Positions 24,158-32,714 of a stretch of DNA of 64,000 bases are shown here, in pieces; within the stretch, counting starts at the first letter, position 1; every line of letters starts with the position of its first letter. Source of the stretch: Vibrio sp. SCSIO 43137. Its GTDB lineage: Bacteria > Pseudomonadota > Gammaproteobacteria > Enterobacterales > Vibrionaceae. Below the pieces are notes generated by a model, which saw nothing but the letters and a program-made list of their open reading frames with translations, had not been told where the DNA came from and did no database searches. A program made the position numbers and the translations under genes. The DNA lies in assembly GCF_028201475.1 (NCBI RefSeq), contig NZ_CP116383.1, forward strand, positions 2,232,001 to 2,296,000, written 5' to 3'.

Positions 24158-25648
24158 TCAGACCAATCGTAACCTCGGGCGAATTTTCATCTGAATGTTA
24201 GGCCGAGGCGGAACATACCCAAACTCCTTGGCGAATATACCATCAGAGATCTCCCACGCTTCTTGCTCCATCTTTGCTGTGATATGAGCATAATTGGTCT
24301 CAAGCACCCTAGAACTATCAGAATGCCCCATATGCTTCTTCAATACCCGTGGTTTTGCCCCACCTTCAAGAGACAATGTCGCGAAGGTATGGCGAGTCAA
24401 GCTAAGGCCGCGATGTGGCACACCAGCATCTTTCAAAAACGGCCTCATAAACTGTCGAGTATAGTCAGCACTCACTTCCCAAGGTCGTGCAGTTCTGGCA
24501 TTAACGAAAAGAAATTGTCGGGTTATGGTATGCACCTGCTTATTGTCCTTATCAAGCTTTTTAACTTTGATTGCAGGATAACGATTGGACAATTGCAGTG
24601 CTCTTTTAAGAAGAGGAACGCACGTTGCGCTTGTAGTGATCGTACGTTCCAAATTTCCTTTCGGAAATGTATATAAATCACCGTTAGCGCCCTTTGCTAA
24701 ATCAATGGTGATTTTGGCTCGCTCTATCCCTCTCTCATCATGGAAAAACTTAACAGAATCCCTACCAATGGAGATACCTTCACAAGGTCGCCAGCCAGTA
24801 TCAAGAGATATCTGCAATAGAAGCTTATCCGACTCAAAGGAGGTTGCAGTAGCTGTCATCTTCTCGATCTCTTGTCGCTTAAAGTAGTTCTCTTTGTTTT
24901 TTGACGTGCCTCTTGGTGTGTTTTTTATGTCACCACAAAAATCAACGCTAATTACCCCTTTGCTCAGAGCATTCCTTGAGATATTTCTTAGGTAATTTAG
25001 AGCCTTGTTTGCTGAGCTATTGGTAGCATGTTTTCCAGAAAGTTTATTACGGATCGCCAACACGTCATCTTCATTGAACTTTGTTAAAAGCTTATCTGGA
25101 TTGGTACAACGGAGGATACTTCTGATCGTACTATTGATATCTTCAATCGTACTTTGCTTCCTAGAGACTCCATACCACTTATCGCGATAAGCGCACATAG
25201 CGTATCCTAAAGAACCATCCTTAAAATCATCCTTATTCAGCGCCTTCATTCGTTTAGCCACAAAGCTGTTTGGTAACTGGTTATTGGTATAGGACACAGG
25301 CTGTAACTGATGGATGAAATGATCGCCTTTAATGAGCGGTATAAACCTATCTTGCTTAGCGATATCTTTCAGGATGGCGATCGCCTTGTTCACCACTTTT
25401 GGCGTAACATGGCGTCGCTCTCCATCTTGAGACATAGCGTTATCAACCAAAGCTTTGATATGCTTTGGCTGAAGATTGAGAATAACTACATGCCCAATAG
25501 TTCGGGTAAGCAAAATACCACCTGACTTCCAGTACTTGATACCATGCAGAGACTCAGTAGCATGGACTTGTTGGAACATTGTCCAAACCAAGTTAGCTAC
25601 AGTAAGCTCCTGATAGTCATCGGGATTATTTGAAACTCGTTTTGCCAT
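24158..25648 (-). CDS. Second tyrosine recombinase in GI-2
   Basis: A 496-residue integrase-type protein, different from the two tRNA-Ser integrases. The catalytic domain contains Arg in TGWRPCEGISIGRDSV, HxxR in LTRHTFATLSLEGGA, the second His in KKHMGHSDSSR and the Tyr in LETNYAHIT. The N-terminal half (MAKRVSNNPDDYQELTVANLVW) is unlike theirs. It points leftward, toward the attC-like genes, in the middle of the island. It may belong to another element that inserted into GI-2; I found no flanking repeats to define one. It lacks the additional domain of integron integrases, so it is not an IntI. Confidence 0.88.
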   Translation of the reverse strand: MAKRVSNNPDDYQELTVANLVWTMFQQVHATESLHGIKYWKSGGILLTRTIGHVVILNLQPKHIKALVDNAMSQDGERRHVTPKVVNKAIAILKDIAKQDRFIPLIKGDHFIHQLQPVSYTNNQLPNSFVAKRMKALNKDDFKDGSLGYAMCAYRDKWYGVSRKQSTIEDINSTIRSILRCTNPDKLLTKFNEDDVLAIRNKLSGKHATNSSANKALNYLRNISRNALSKGVISVDFCGDIKNTPRGTSKNKENYFKRQEIEKMTATATSFESDKLLLQISLDTGWRPCEGISIGRDSVKFFHDERGIERAKITIDLAKGANGDLYTFPKGNLERTITTSATCVPLLKRALQLSNRYPAIKVKKLDKDNKQVHTITRQFLFVNARTARPWEVSADYTRQFMRPFLKDAGVPHRGLSLTRHTFATLSLEGGAKPRVLKKHMGHSDSSRVLETNYAHITAKMEQEAWEISDGIFAKEFGYVPPRPNIQMKIRPRLRLV

Positions 25649-25810
25649 CCAGCTCGTCTAATGCAAAAAATAATGAAGTCATTTTTATTATTCACAAAAG
25701 ATGAGCGAAGGGGGGCGTTTAGTCGGTTTTTTGAAAATAAAGTTGTTCCAAAAACTTATGTTATTGTTATCTATAGACTATATTTTTCATTAATTGCTGG
25801 ATTATTCCAA

Positions 25811-26185
25811 TCAATCCCAAAAATCACTTATTAAGTGGTCAAAGCTTTTCCTCATCAAACTCAATTTCAGGGAATCACACAACTCAAATTTAAGTCGATT
25901 GGCGACAGTTTTCGCATATGAATTAATGTCTTCTAACGCATCTACATCTAGGTTTTCTTTATTGAACTTATTTTCTAACTTATTGAATAACAGATGAATC
26001 TTGGCGTAGCTTTTCAAAGTGTTTATTTTTTGCAGATCGTCATAACTACAAAGCTCAGCTTCAACACACATAGCAACAAAGCTGTTAGCTATCGTAGTTT
26101 CTATCGTCTCGATTTTTTCTTGCCACTCTTTCTTATCAATTTCTTTATTTACTAGTTTTATAAAATTGCAATTATCTTTTTTCAT
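25811..26185 (-). CDS. Hypothetical protein of GI-2 (124 aa)
   Basis: A 124-residue, Lys- and Glu-rich helical protein without signal peptide or membrane helix, not recognised. It stands alone, about 160 bp from the second recombinase, in AT-rich DNA. Composition and an intact frame on the same strand as its neighbours are the only support. Confidence 0.55.
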   Translation of the reverse strand: MKKDNCNFIKLVNKEIDKKEWQEKIETIETTIANSFVAMCVEAELCSYDDLQKINTLKSYAKIHLLFNKLENKFNKENLDVDALEDINSYAKTVANRLKFELCDSLKLSLMRKSFDHLISDFWD

Positions 26186-26267
26186 AGCTTATTTATTTCA
26201 TTTAATTAATAATTAATAAAACAAAACTGATTAAGCAACAGTTGACAGGTAAATTTATTTAGAAAAT

Positions 26268-26306
26268 AAAAAAGCCCGATATTAATTAGATAGCATCGAG
26301 CTTTTT
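26268..26306 (-). terminator. Terminator of the lipoprotein gene
   Basis: An imperfect long hairpin, AAAAAGCCCGAT against ATCGAGCTTTTT, lies 20 bp after the stop codon and gives a T run on the minus strand. Confidence 0.65.
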
Positions 26307-26325
26307 AAGAATTAGAAAGGTAGTT

Positions 26326-27648
26326 TTATTTTTTCCAGTCGTTCAATAAGTTAACGGCAAGATCCCTATCTTTAATAAACAAATGTGGATAACCCGCATC
26401 GCCGCTAACAGTTGCAATAATCATGTCGTTTGTAATAAATGCAGGTGTTACTTGATCTCCAAACAAATTCAGCTTGTTATCGCTAATAGACCAAGAAATG
26501 GTTCTTTCACTTTCACCGTCTTCGCGCACCGTAGCTGTGCCATCCGTATTGAAATCAAATTCAACGAGTGCAGGTTGTGGGATAGCGTTAGATGAATCAT
26601 CAAACAAGTAATAAAGCTTTTGCCCTCCAGTACCTGCAAATAGCTCTGAAGTTGCATTTTCAGTCGGTAGACCCGCACTAATATTTGTACTTGTGTACAA
26701 GTTTAAATCTCCCTGTTCGGCAATAACTAACATGAGTTGTTCACCGCTCGCATAGATAACTTCTTCATATGCAGTTGTTCTGCCCTCTTCAAAGATAAAA
26801 CCATTACGAACATAGTTAACATCGATAGCACTTCCTGAATTGATAGATAGTGTATTATCCGTGAATTCTGCACGGGAGTAATTACCGCTGTCTCGGGAAA
26901 ATCGTGTTTCATTAGTACTGACAACATAAAAGGTTTTATTCGCGAAAAGGCTTTGTATTGCTGGTGGCATATTTTGTACTGTACCGTTGCTATCGACGTA
27001 TCTAGTGGCTTTGTCTGCATCATCGATACCTTGTATCGCGGTTGAAATTTGCGTTAGTGAAGCTTCAAGTGATACAGCGTCTAAGCTACTAGAGTCTTCT
27101 GTTAACCGTTGAGCTATGGAACGTGCGTACAGATGTGCGTTGATTGTTTCTTCGGAATTAGTAGCAGTGTAGTCACTATCAATTACTGACTCTGGCAAGT
27201 TTAGCCTAGCTGCTAAATCAGTTAGGCTCATATTAGTTGCTCGTGCTACTGTGCTGAAAGGCGTTACTACTGTTGCTCCAGCATTAGCCGTCAGCTCAAA
27301 AGTTTCAGTTAAGCGCCCAGCCTTATCTTTATCGTAGGTCGAACCAGCAATAGCTCGAACAATAACAGGATATTGTGAGTCACTACGACTCAGCGCAATT
27401 TCTCCGTTCTCCCCAGTATTTGAGGCTAACTTTTCATCTGCTTCCGGTTCACCATTGTTATTCCTGTCCACATAGACTTCGGCATTCACTAAATAACCAT
27501 CAATCGCTTTGATAGTCGTCGTAGCGCTATTTTCATCGGTAGCCGTATTACTATCGCTACCACAGCCCACCAACACACTTGTTAACATTGCAGCCAAAAG
27601 TGTTTTCTTTAAATCTACCATCTGAACCTGTTGAATCACGTTGTTCAT
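26326..27648 (-). CDS. Lipoprotein with EF-hand-like segment, XRE-associated (GI-2)
   Basis: A 440-residue lipoprotein. GAGGAG five bases before the ATG at 27648 fixes that start, although the signal peptide proper begins at Met10 (MVDLKKTLLAAMLTSVLVGC, lipobox LVGC). After a Thr/Ser-rich spacer comes YVDRNNNGEPEADEKLAS, a dockerin/EF-hand-like calcium loop within a carboxypeptidase-regulatory-like strand set (GYLVNAEVYVD). The rest is beta-rich and unrecognised. It is divergent from a small XRE regulator, with two matching palindromes between the genes, so its expression is probably controlled by that regulator. Expected at the cell surface. Confidence 0.72.
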   Translation of the reverse strand: MNNVIQQVQMVDLKKTLLAAMLTSVLVGCGSDSNTATDENSATTTIKAIDGYLVNAEVYVDRNNNGEPEADEKLASNTGENGEIALSRSDSQYPVIVRAIAGSTYDKDKAGRLTETFELTANAGATVVTPFSTVARATNMSLTDLAARLNLPESVIDSDYTATNSEETINAHLYARSIAQRLTEDSSSLDAVSLEASLTQISTAIQGIDDADKATRYVDSNGTVQNMPPAIQSLFANKTFYVVSTNETRFSRDSGNYSRAEFTDNTLSINSGSAIDVNYVRNGFIFEEGRTTAYEEVIYASGEQLMLVIAEQGDLNLYTSTNISAGLPTENATSELFAGTGGQKLYYLFDDSSNAIPQPALVEFDFNTDGTATVREDGESERTISWSISDNKLNLFGDQVTPAFITNDMIIATVSGDAGYPHLFIKDRDLAVNLLNDWKK

Positions 27649-27675
27649 TCTTACTCCTCAATTTGATGATTCTTT

Positions 27676-27695
27676 TTGCTCCGCCAGCGGAGCAA
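27676..27695. promoter_or_regulatory. Palindromic operator 1 of the XRE divergon
   Basis: TTGCTCCGCCAGCGGAGCAA is a perfect 9-bp inverted repeat around CA. It lies 28 bp upstream of the lipoprotein start and 46 bp, centre to centre, from a near-identical second palindrome. Confidence 0.75.
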
Positions 27696-27721
27696 TTTAA
27701 GGCATGCTACAGGATACGATT

Positions 27722-27741
27722 TTGCTCTGCAAGTGGAGCAA
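27722..27741. promoter_or_regulatory. Palindromic operator 2 of the XRE divergon
   Basis: TTGCTCTGCAAGTGGAGCAA, the same motif as operator 1 with one unpaired position per arm. It ends three bases before the XRE ATG and overlaps its ribosome-binding site, so binding there would repress the regulator itself. Confidence 0.75.
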
Positions 27742-27744
27742 AGC

Positions 27745-27966
27745 ATGAAACAGAATATTGTCGGAAAAACAATCAAGTCGATAAGAATGAGCAGAAACAT
27801 TACGCAAGAAGTCATGGTTGCGAGGCTGCAAAGTTCTGGTATGGATATGAGCAGATCAACTTATTCAAAAGTTGAAGCTCAGCTTAGACAAGTACGAGAT
27901 GTTGAATTAATAGCATTCGCCAAAGCATTGGGTGTGCCTATTGAAGCACTGTTCAAAGACCTTTAG
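27745..27966 (+). CDS. XRE-family helix-turn-helix regulator
   Basis: A 73-residue protein that is a single Cro/C1-type domain (IGKTIKSIRMSRNITQEVMVARL ... MSRSTYSKVEAQLRQVRDVELIAFAKAL). I choose the ATG at 27745 with GTGGAG upstream; a longer frame from 27676 would start inside an operator palindrome and adds non-conserved residues. It is divergent from the lipoprotein gene. The two 20-bp palindromes in the shared control region are its likely binding sites, giving autoregulation and joint control of the lipoprotein. Confidence 0.85.
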   Translation: MKQNIVGKTIKSIRMSRNITQEVMVARLQSSGMDMSRSTYSKVEAQLRQVRDVELIAFAKALGVPIEALFKDL

Positions 27967-28093
27967 GGGCATGGGGATTCTCCCCATCAAGATTTGGGAA
28001 ACTCAAGTTTACTATGGGTTTCCCTATCTTGAATCCTACGATTGACATAACGTTTTTTATTTAAACTTAATTTATTAATATTTAAATAAAGAC

Positions 28094-28933
28094 ATGAAAA
28101 ATAACGGACTGAAAAATTGGGTAGTGGTGGCGAAACCTGTTCAAGGTTTAAATGGCATGATTGCGCGTGAAAGATATCTTATGAGCCAACATCGCCACAA
28201 GAATAGCAAGATTATTTCACTAATCGGAAATGCAACTACATCTAAAAAAATCATTCTGAAAGGAGAAAGATATCTACTTAAGCAACGTATTGAAAGAAAA
28301 GGTGGACGGCCTATCTCGTCATTCGCTGTTGAGTTATCGCTATCTCTGCCACCATCACTCGAACGTAAGCCGACACCTGAGCAATGGAAACAAATAGCTA
28401 TCAACTGTTCAAAAGCCGTTGCCAACTATTTGAAGCTATCACCACAAGATAAACAAGAGTTCTATTCACATGTCAGGTGTGTCTTGCATGACCAAAGCAA
28501 CCCCCATGTTCATCTTATTCTGTGCAAAATCATTAACGACAAAGTGCTCCATGATCTGCAACGTAAAAGATGTATCGCTGTAGCTAAGGAAAGCTTTACT
28601 GCGTCTGTTCATCAGATCTGTGGTATAGCCATCAATGACTATAAGCCGCATGAATTAAATCGTGGAAAACGGATTGATAAATGGAAATATCAACGACAAA
28701 AAGCTGAAGAAGTTATTGCCGAGGCTAAGCAGCTTAAGACTATCGAAAACCAAATAAGCAAGTGGTTTGAAGCTTATCGTGAGTCAGATTTTCGGCAGAT
28801 GAATAGACAAGTTAACCGTATGCGAAAAACTTATTTGTCCTTGCCTGATAATGCTCGTAACAACCAGAACTTGATTTATGGCCTTAGCAAGATAGAGAAG
28901 ACATCTGGTAAATCCATCTCTAATACAGTATAA
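28094..28933 (+). CDS. Mob-like HUH relaxase-type protein (GI-2)
   Basis: A 279-residue protein. The segment around residues 126-145 reads HVRCVLHDQSNPHVHLILCK: a strand with an H-U-H pair (His138, His140) preceded by His132, the metal-binding signature of plasmid relaxases of the Mob type. Upstream, RPISSFAVELSLSLPPSLE resembles the first strand of that fold. The C-terminal third is basic and helical. This points to a DNA-nicking protein that may let GI-2 be mobilised. The catalytic Tyr is not certain; Tyr28, in MIARERYLMSQ, is a candidate. No other transfer gene is present. Confidence 0.6.
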   Translation: MKNNGLKNWVVVAKPVQGLNGMIARERYLMSQHRHKNSKIISLIGNATTSKKIILKGERYLLKQRIERKGGRPISSFAVELSLSLPPSLERKPTPEQWKQIAINCSKAVANYLKLSPQDKQEFYSHVRCVLHDQSNPHVHLILCKIINDKVLHDLQRKRCIAVAKESFTASVHQICGIAINDYKPHELNRGKRIDKWKYQRQKAEEVIAEAKQLKTIENQISKWFEAYRESDFRQMNRQVNRMRKTYLSLPDNARNNQNLIYGLSKIEKTSGKSISNTV

Positions 28934-29360
28934 AGCCACCAGCAAAAATAGTGTATATATTAATCTAAAATCTCATATCGATTATGTGGATTAGTCTGAA
29001 CTAAATCTATCAGAGTTGAAATAACGATGTAAACAGATCTGGTAGATTGCTCTATCAAGCCTTTGCCCCAAAGCTTACTAACACTCGTTTGTTCATTTGG
29101 TAGTTTAAGAGCGAATTGCCCTACAAAATATCACCTATTTGCACTTCGCTGTGTAGCAGTCCTAATCTGGATAGGTATACAGCATACCTTAGCACGCTTA
29201 CTTTTAAGGATATTGAGAACCATATTCGTGCGCGACATCCCAACACACATCATTCAACATCATTTAAAATCAACGACATACAATCCGTAACGGTTTGATA
29301 ATAGGTTCGAAAACGCGCATGCGCACTAATAAACATTTTATTGTCCAAGGAGTTTTATGA
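28934..29360. other. Non-coding DNA between Mob-like and DUF3800 genes
   Basis: Two short overlapping frames (29063-29290 and 29116-29298) have no ribosome-binding site or family resemblance, and the second is opened by an in-frame stop five codons before its first possible start. I treat the region as non-coding. An AAGGAG just before 29361 serves the next gene. Confidence 0.4.
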
Positions 29361-30506
29361 ATGAGTTATACATTTTTTTATGATGAATCCAATAATATTC
29401 GCAAGCTTTTCCTCAAAGGAAAAAGGTTTAATACGGACTCACACTCTAACCCATCGCCGTGCTTTGTTCTTGCAGGAATAGTGCATGAAGGTGATGTTGC
29501 AGAAAGTGATATTAAAGAACTTTTAAATGCTCTTAAGCTTCCTCCAACGGCCAAAGAGTTGAAGTTCAAACAGGTTGCAAAAGGTGGATTTCTAGATAAC
29601 CTTAAATCTGCAAAGCTGGTTGTTATTTTAGAGTGGTTGCTTAAAAGTGATTATTATATTCATTATGACAACATTAATATGGAGTATTGGTCTTTAGTAG
29701 ATATCATTGATGATTGTTGTGAACATGTAGATAAATATGGTGGTTTAAACTACTCATATGCTGGTGGAAAGAGGCCTTACCTTGATTATCATAAAGATGC
29801 ACTATATGAGCTATTGAAAATGGATAAATCTAATTTTCTTAGCTTGCTATCAAAATATGGTTATCCCAAAATAAAACCTAAAGATGCAACTTCTTTTAAT
29901 AAAGGACTAAATAAATTAGCAAAAAAATACTCTAGGCCAGAGGCAAGGGCGAGGAAAATTGTAGACAAAAGAACTTCATTTAGCTTATTGAGTCTTTCAA
30001 AGCTATTCGATATGTGCCGTAATATTGAAGAGTATTTTCTTGTTTATGACCATAAAGCGGGATCATTAATTGATGGTTTTTCGGTCTTTTACGACCAAAG
30101 AATAAAACTCTTTAATGGATCAAAGCATATATTAGATAATGAATTTGAAATTCAAAAATGCTTCGAAAAATATGAGGGTTTTGATAAAGAGCTTAGTAGT
30201 GTTAATTATGAATTTGTTGACTCAAGCTCATATCTTGAGGTACAAGTTTCAGATGTGTTATGTGGTCTATTTAAAAATTATTTCACGTTCATCAACAGCC
30301 TAAAGCTTAGCGATTTAGATGAAGTTAAATCATCACTAACTAGCTCTCAGCGACATTGTTTACAGCTAATATCTGACTTGATATCCAAGTCAGATAAGAA
30401 AAATAAAGATTTTCTTTTTTACGTCATGTCAATGGGTGAACATGAAAAGCACAAGCGGTTCATGTTCGGAGAATATAATAAGTCAAATCACGCGGATGTA
30501 GCATAG
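29361..30506 (+). CDS. DUF3800-like protein (GI-2)
   Basis: A 381-residue protein. It begins with YTFFYDESNN (Asp8, Glu9, Ser10), a strand that in DUF3800 proteins is followed, as here, by a second strand FVLAGIV. A late conserved Asp lies in LEVQVSDVLCGLFKNYF. DUF3800 is an RNase H-like fold family of unknown activity, often on mobile elements and near defence genes. AAGGAG sits before the ATG. The gene is markedly AT-rich with AT-ending codons, unlike the backbone, so it is recently acquired. A nuclease role is inferred from the fold only. Confidence 0.7.
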   Translation: MSYTFFYDESNNIRKLFLKGKRFNTDSHSNPSPCFVLAGIVHEGDVAESDIKELLNALKLPPTAKELKFKQVAKGGFLDNLKSAKLVVILEWLLKSDYYIHYDNINMEYWSLVDIIDDCCEHVDKYGGLNYSYAGGKRPYLDYHKDALYELLKMDKSNFLSLLSKYGYPKIKPKDATSFNKGLNKLAKKYSRPEARARKIVDKRTSFSLLSLSKLFDMCRNIEEYFLVYDHKAGSLIDGFSVFYDQRIKLFNGSKHILDNEFEIQKCFEKYEGFDKELSSVNYEFVDSSSYLEVQVSDVLCGLFKNYFTFINSLKLSDLDEVKSSLTSSQRHCLQLISDLISKSDKKNKDFLFYVMSMGEHEKHKRFMFGEYNKSNHADVA

Positions 30507-30613
30507 CTGCAACGGCGTTTAAAACGAAACCTTCAGAAAAGTTCAAGAACTGGAGTTGGGAATCTAGCACGCTTTTGTCTATAGGTGTGCTAGAGGAGAT
30601 CAAGGTTGCATTT

Positions 30614-31333
30614 TTAGTACGAATCTATTGGAAGCTTGAGGTCAGACAAGACTGCTACTAGCTCTTCTGTATCACGCATTAAACGAGATGATTTATAATT
30701 CATAAACTGCATGCTTATGAGAACTAACCGTAGCATAGAAAACTCTGTGAAGTTTATCATTGTTTCCATCTGGGACTTGCGTTCTTCTACTGTAAAACCG
30801 TTTTCATCAGAAAGCTTCTGTACGATTGTTTTAGTGATAATGTAAAAAACGCGTTGAGTGTTAAACAGTTTTTCTTCACTATCTGCTTCGCAAATCATTG
30901 ATTTTATTTCGTCATCAGTAGCATTTACATTTCTCAGTTCAACAACTTTCTCTTCAAGTTTGCGTACGGCTTCAACGCCAGAGTACGACTGATTATCAAA
31001 TGTTAACCTGAAATACTCAAAAGACTCTCTCTGAGAGCCTAATAAGTTAAAGAAGTGAGTCTCAAATGATCGTAGCTTTTCATTTTTGATATTTAAGCGC
31101 GATTCCTCACGAAGAGTTGCATTTGATTCATTCTGCAAGTTCAAAGATTTAATAAGCATTACTAACGAGATAAAGCTAAGTAACGGCCCTAAAACGCCAC
31201 CGACATAACCACCGAATTGATTCCAATGATCAACATCATCAGAAAAATCATAAGTATGGAATTGCAATGCATATATACCAATCACTAAAAAAATACAAAA
31301 TGCAGCGATATAAATGTAAGAATCATTCTTCAT
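30614..31333 (-). CDS. AbiC-like putative phage abortive-infection protein
   Basis: A 239-residue protein with two N-terminal membrane helices (YIYIAAFCIFLVIGIYAL and GYVGGVLGPLLSFISLVMLI). Between them is DHWNQFGGYVGGVLGPLLSF, the pattern of the putative AbiC family (typically WGQFGDFxGGxLNPxLSF), then a coiled segment and FETHFFNLLGSQRESFEYF, also typical. AbiC proteins are linked to abortive infection in lactococci. The start overlaps the end of the preceding gene by 11 bp, so the two are translated together. The family call is from memory of the motif and the topology. Confidence 0.68.
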   Translation of the reverse strand: MKNDSYIYIAAFCIFLVIGIYALQFHTYDFSDDVDHWNQFGGYVGGVLGPLLSFISLVMLIKSLNLQNESNATLREESRLNIKNEKLRSFETHFFNLLGSQRESFEYFRLTFDNQSYSGVEAVRKLEEKVVELRNVNATDDEIKSMICEADSEEKLFNTQRVFYIITKTIVQKLSDENGFTVEERKSQMETMINFTEFSMLRLVLISMQFMNYKSSRLMRDTEELVAVLSDLKLPIDSY

Positions 31334-32153
31334 TGGCTACTTCAAATCCAGAAATCAAATATTTAATGATATGCCCACTTTTTAGCCTTAGAGTGGTGGC
31401 AGTAATATCTATATATTCCCAGTTTTCAGATAAAACTCCATTATTTTTATCTAGGTTTTCTGAAAATTTTTTCCTCGCAGCTACTCGAACTTCTTTATAC
31501 GCAGATGGAAAACCAAATGCTACCGTTTCACTTTCGCCTTGAATGAGAAGACGTCCGTTACCAGTATTTATGTTGAGCCGTGTTATACATACTCTCAAAT
31601 GAACAACTTCGCGATTTTCTCTAGGAGTAAGGTTAGTTCTGCTTTGCTGGCTTATAGTTACCACCTCGCGTCGGTCAAATTCTCCTGTATGTGTTCTGAT
31701 TAGAACATCGTGTCCAAAAGAACTGGGGACAGATGTAGCATTTTGAAGAGGGCTACGTCGCAGTTTCTCAACAAGTTGATTTTGAGTCTCTTCTGAAATT
31801 GAAGATATTAAATGATTTGCTTTATTTGATAATGGTGGAGATTCTTGGTACAACGCTTCAGAAATAAAATAGCCTATAACTTGACTCATGACTTTAGTCT
31901 CAATTTTTCTTAGCTTGGCTTTCAACTCAGGATCTTCAGTACCAACTTCAAATACAAGGCCATAAGATCCTTCAAAAGATTCCATCATCTTATTGCGAAT
32001 TTTCGAAGCACTAGTGTTGCGTTGGGATACAGTATCAGTAACAGTTGCTTCGACAATGCTTCTAACGGCTTCAGATGCACCTGATATTGTTTCTAGTCCC
32101 GTCTTCATATCGACGGTATGCTCTTCAGTTTGGATGATTAGGTCAAGTTTCAT
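31323..32153 (-). CDS. Unrecognised partner of the AbiC-like protein
   Basis: A 276-residue soluble protein. I start it at MKLDLIIQTEEHTVDM (32153); seven more codons upstream to 32174 are possible. The N-terminus begins with a beta strand and a short helix (LETISGASEAVRSIVEATV). The middle is helical, and the C-terminal third is beta-rich (VVHLRVCITRLNINTGNGRLLI). Its 3' end overlaps the AbiC-like gene. It may sense or regulate, with the membrane protein acting as effector; that division is a guess. I know no named system with this pair. Confidence 0.62.
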   Translation of the reverse strand: MKLDLIIQTEEHTVDMKTGLETISGASEAVRSIVEATVTDTVSQRNTSASKIRNKMMESFEGSYGLVFEVGTEDPELKAKLRKIETKVMSQVIGYFISEALYQESPPLSNKANHLISSISEETQNQLVEKLRRSPLQNATSVPSSFGHDVLIRTHTGEFDRREVVTISQQSRTNLTPRENREVVHLRVCITRLNINTGNGRLLIQGESETVAFGFPSAYKEVRVAARKKFSENLDKNNGVLSENWEYIDITATTLRLKSGHIIKYLISGFEVANEE

Positions 32154-32647
32154 TATTAGGCTCACATTATGCACTTTTATGCTATGCCATCAATATAGCA
32201 TTTATAATATGGGAAAACATAACTATCTAAAATGTAAAGTTAAAAAGTGTACAATCATCAGACTTTCACCCTGTATTACATCAAGGGGCAAAAATGATTC
32301 AGCAGTACCTCTCCCAACTTTCTGCTACTTAGAAAAATACTTCATGAGCCCACATTATATTATGCCTTCAACTCATTCTTATCGTTTAAGCCTGACTATT
32401 TAACTTCATCCCATATTTTTTACTATTTCACTATTTTTTGCTGGTGGTTTGGCCTTGTAATGATGATTTAGCCCACTTCCTGAGTGCCCGCCACTTTTAA
32501 CGCTTGCACTGACTTTGTTAATCGATGTATAGTCAACCCAGAAGTTCAACTAACAACCTGATTTATCAATACTAACTATGAAAATATTTCTGATAATCAA
32601 GAGTTTAATAGATTGCAAAAGCTAGGGGCTAGAAGGGGATTTCTGGT
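32154..32647. other. Right end of GI-2, non-coding
   Basis: No gene is visible in 0.5 kb up to the attachment repeat. The leftward promoter of the AbiC-like pair should lie near 32160-32280, which is very AT-rich. Confidence 0.4.
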
Positions 32648-32671
32648 GTTCAAATCCCTATCTCTCCGCCA
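32648..32671 (+). repeat. Shared attachment site between GI-2 and GI-3
   Basis: The 24-bp tRNA-Ser tail, from GTTCAAATCC to CTCTCCGCCA, is exact here. The DNA before it (GGGATTTCTGGT) is not tRNA, so this is the recombination junction between two tandem islands. Confidence 0.9.
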
Positions 32672-32683
32672 CTTCAAAAAATG

Positions 32684-32714
32684 AAAAAAGCCGTTGATTA
32701 TCAACGGCTTTTTT
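32684..32714 (+). terminator. Island-borne terminator at the left end of GI-3
   Basis: AAAAAAGCCGTTGA / TCAACGGCTTTTTT with a three-base loop. The DNA after it (CTTTTTTCATATCT) matches that after the GI-2 terminator (19909-19922), so both integrase modules carry the same kind of insulating leader. Confidence 0.87.

Larger units (their letters stand above)
19859..32671. mobile_element. Genomic island GI-2 integrated in tRNA-Ser (12.8 kb)
   Basis: The island is bounded by the tRNA-Ser tail at 19859-19882 and an identical 24-bp copy at 32648-32671. A tyrosine integrase lies just inside the left end. Contents in order: integrase; three leftward genes with attC-like sites behind them; a second, leftward tyrosine recombinase; a hypothetical; a lipoprotein and XRE divergon; a Mob-like protein; a DUF3800 protein; and a leftward two-gene AbiC-like module. 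It is AT-rich relative to the backbone, especially 29300-32200. The second recombinase suggests it is composite. Confidence 0.88.

Noticed and set aside
24158..25648. Integron integrase IntI
   Set aside because: The protein is a long phage-type integrase without the extra domain that marks IntI, so the attC-like sites next to it remain integrase-less.
29063..29298. Two short overlapping frames before the DUF3800 gene
   Set aside because: No ribosome-binding site or family signal, and one is directly preceded by an in-frame stop; treated as non-coding.
32610..32671. A tRNA fragment with secondary structure at the GI-2/GI-3 junction
   Set aside because: Only the last 24 bases match tRNA-Ser; the sequence before them does not fold as the rest of a tRNA.
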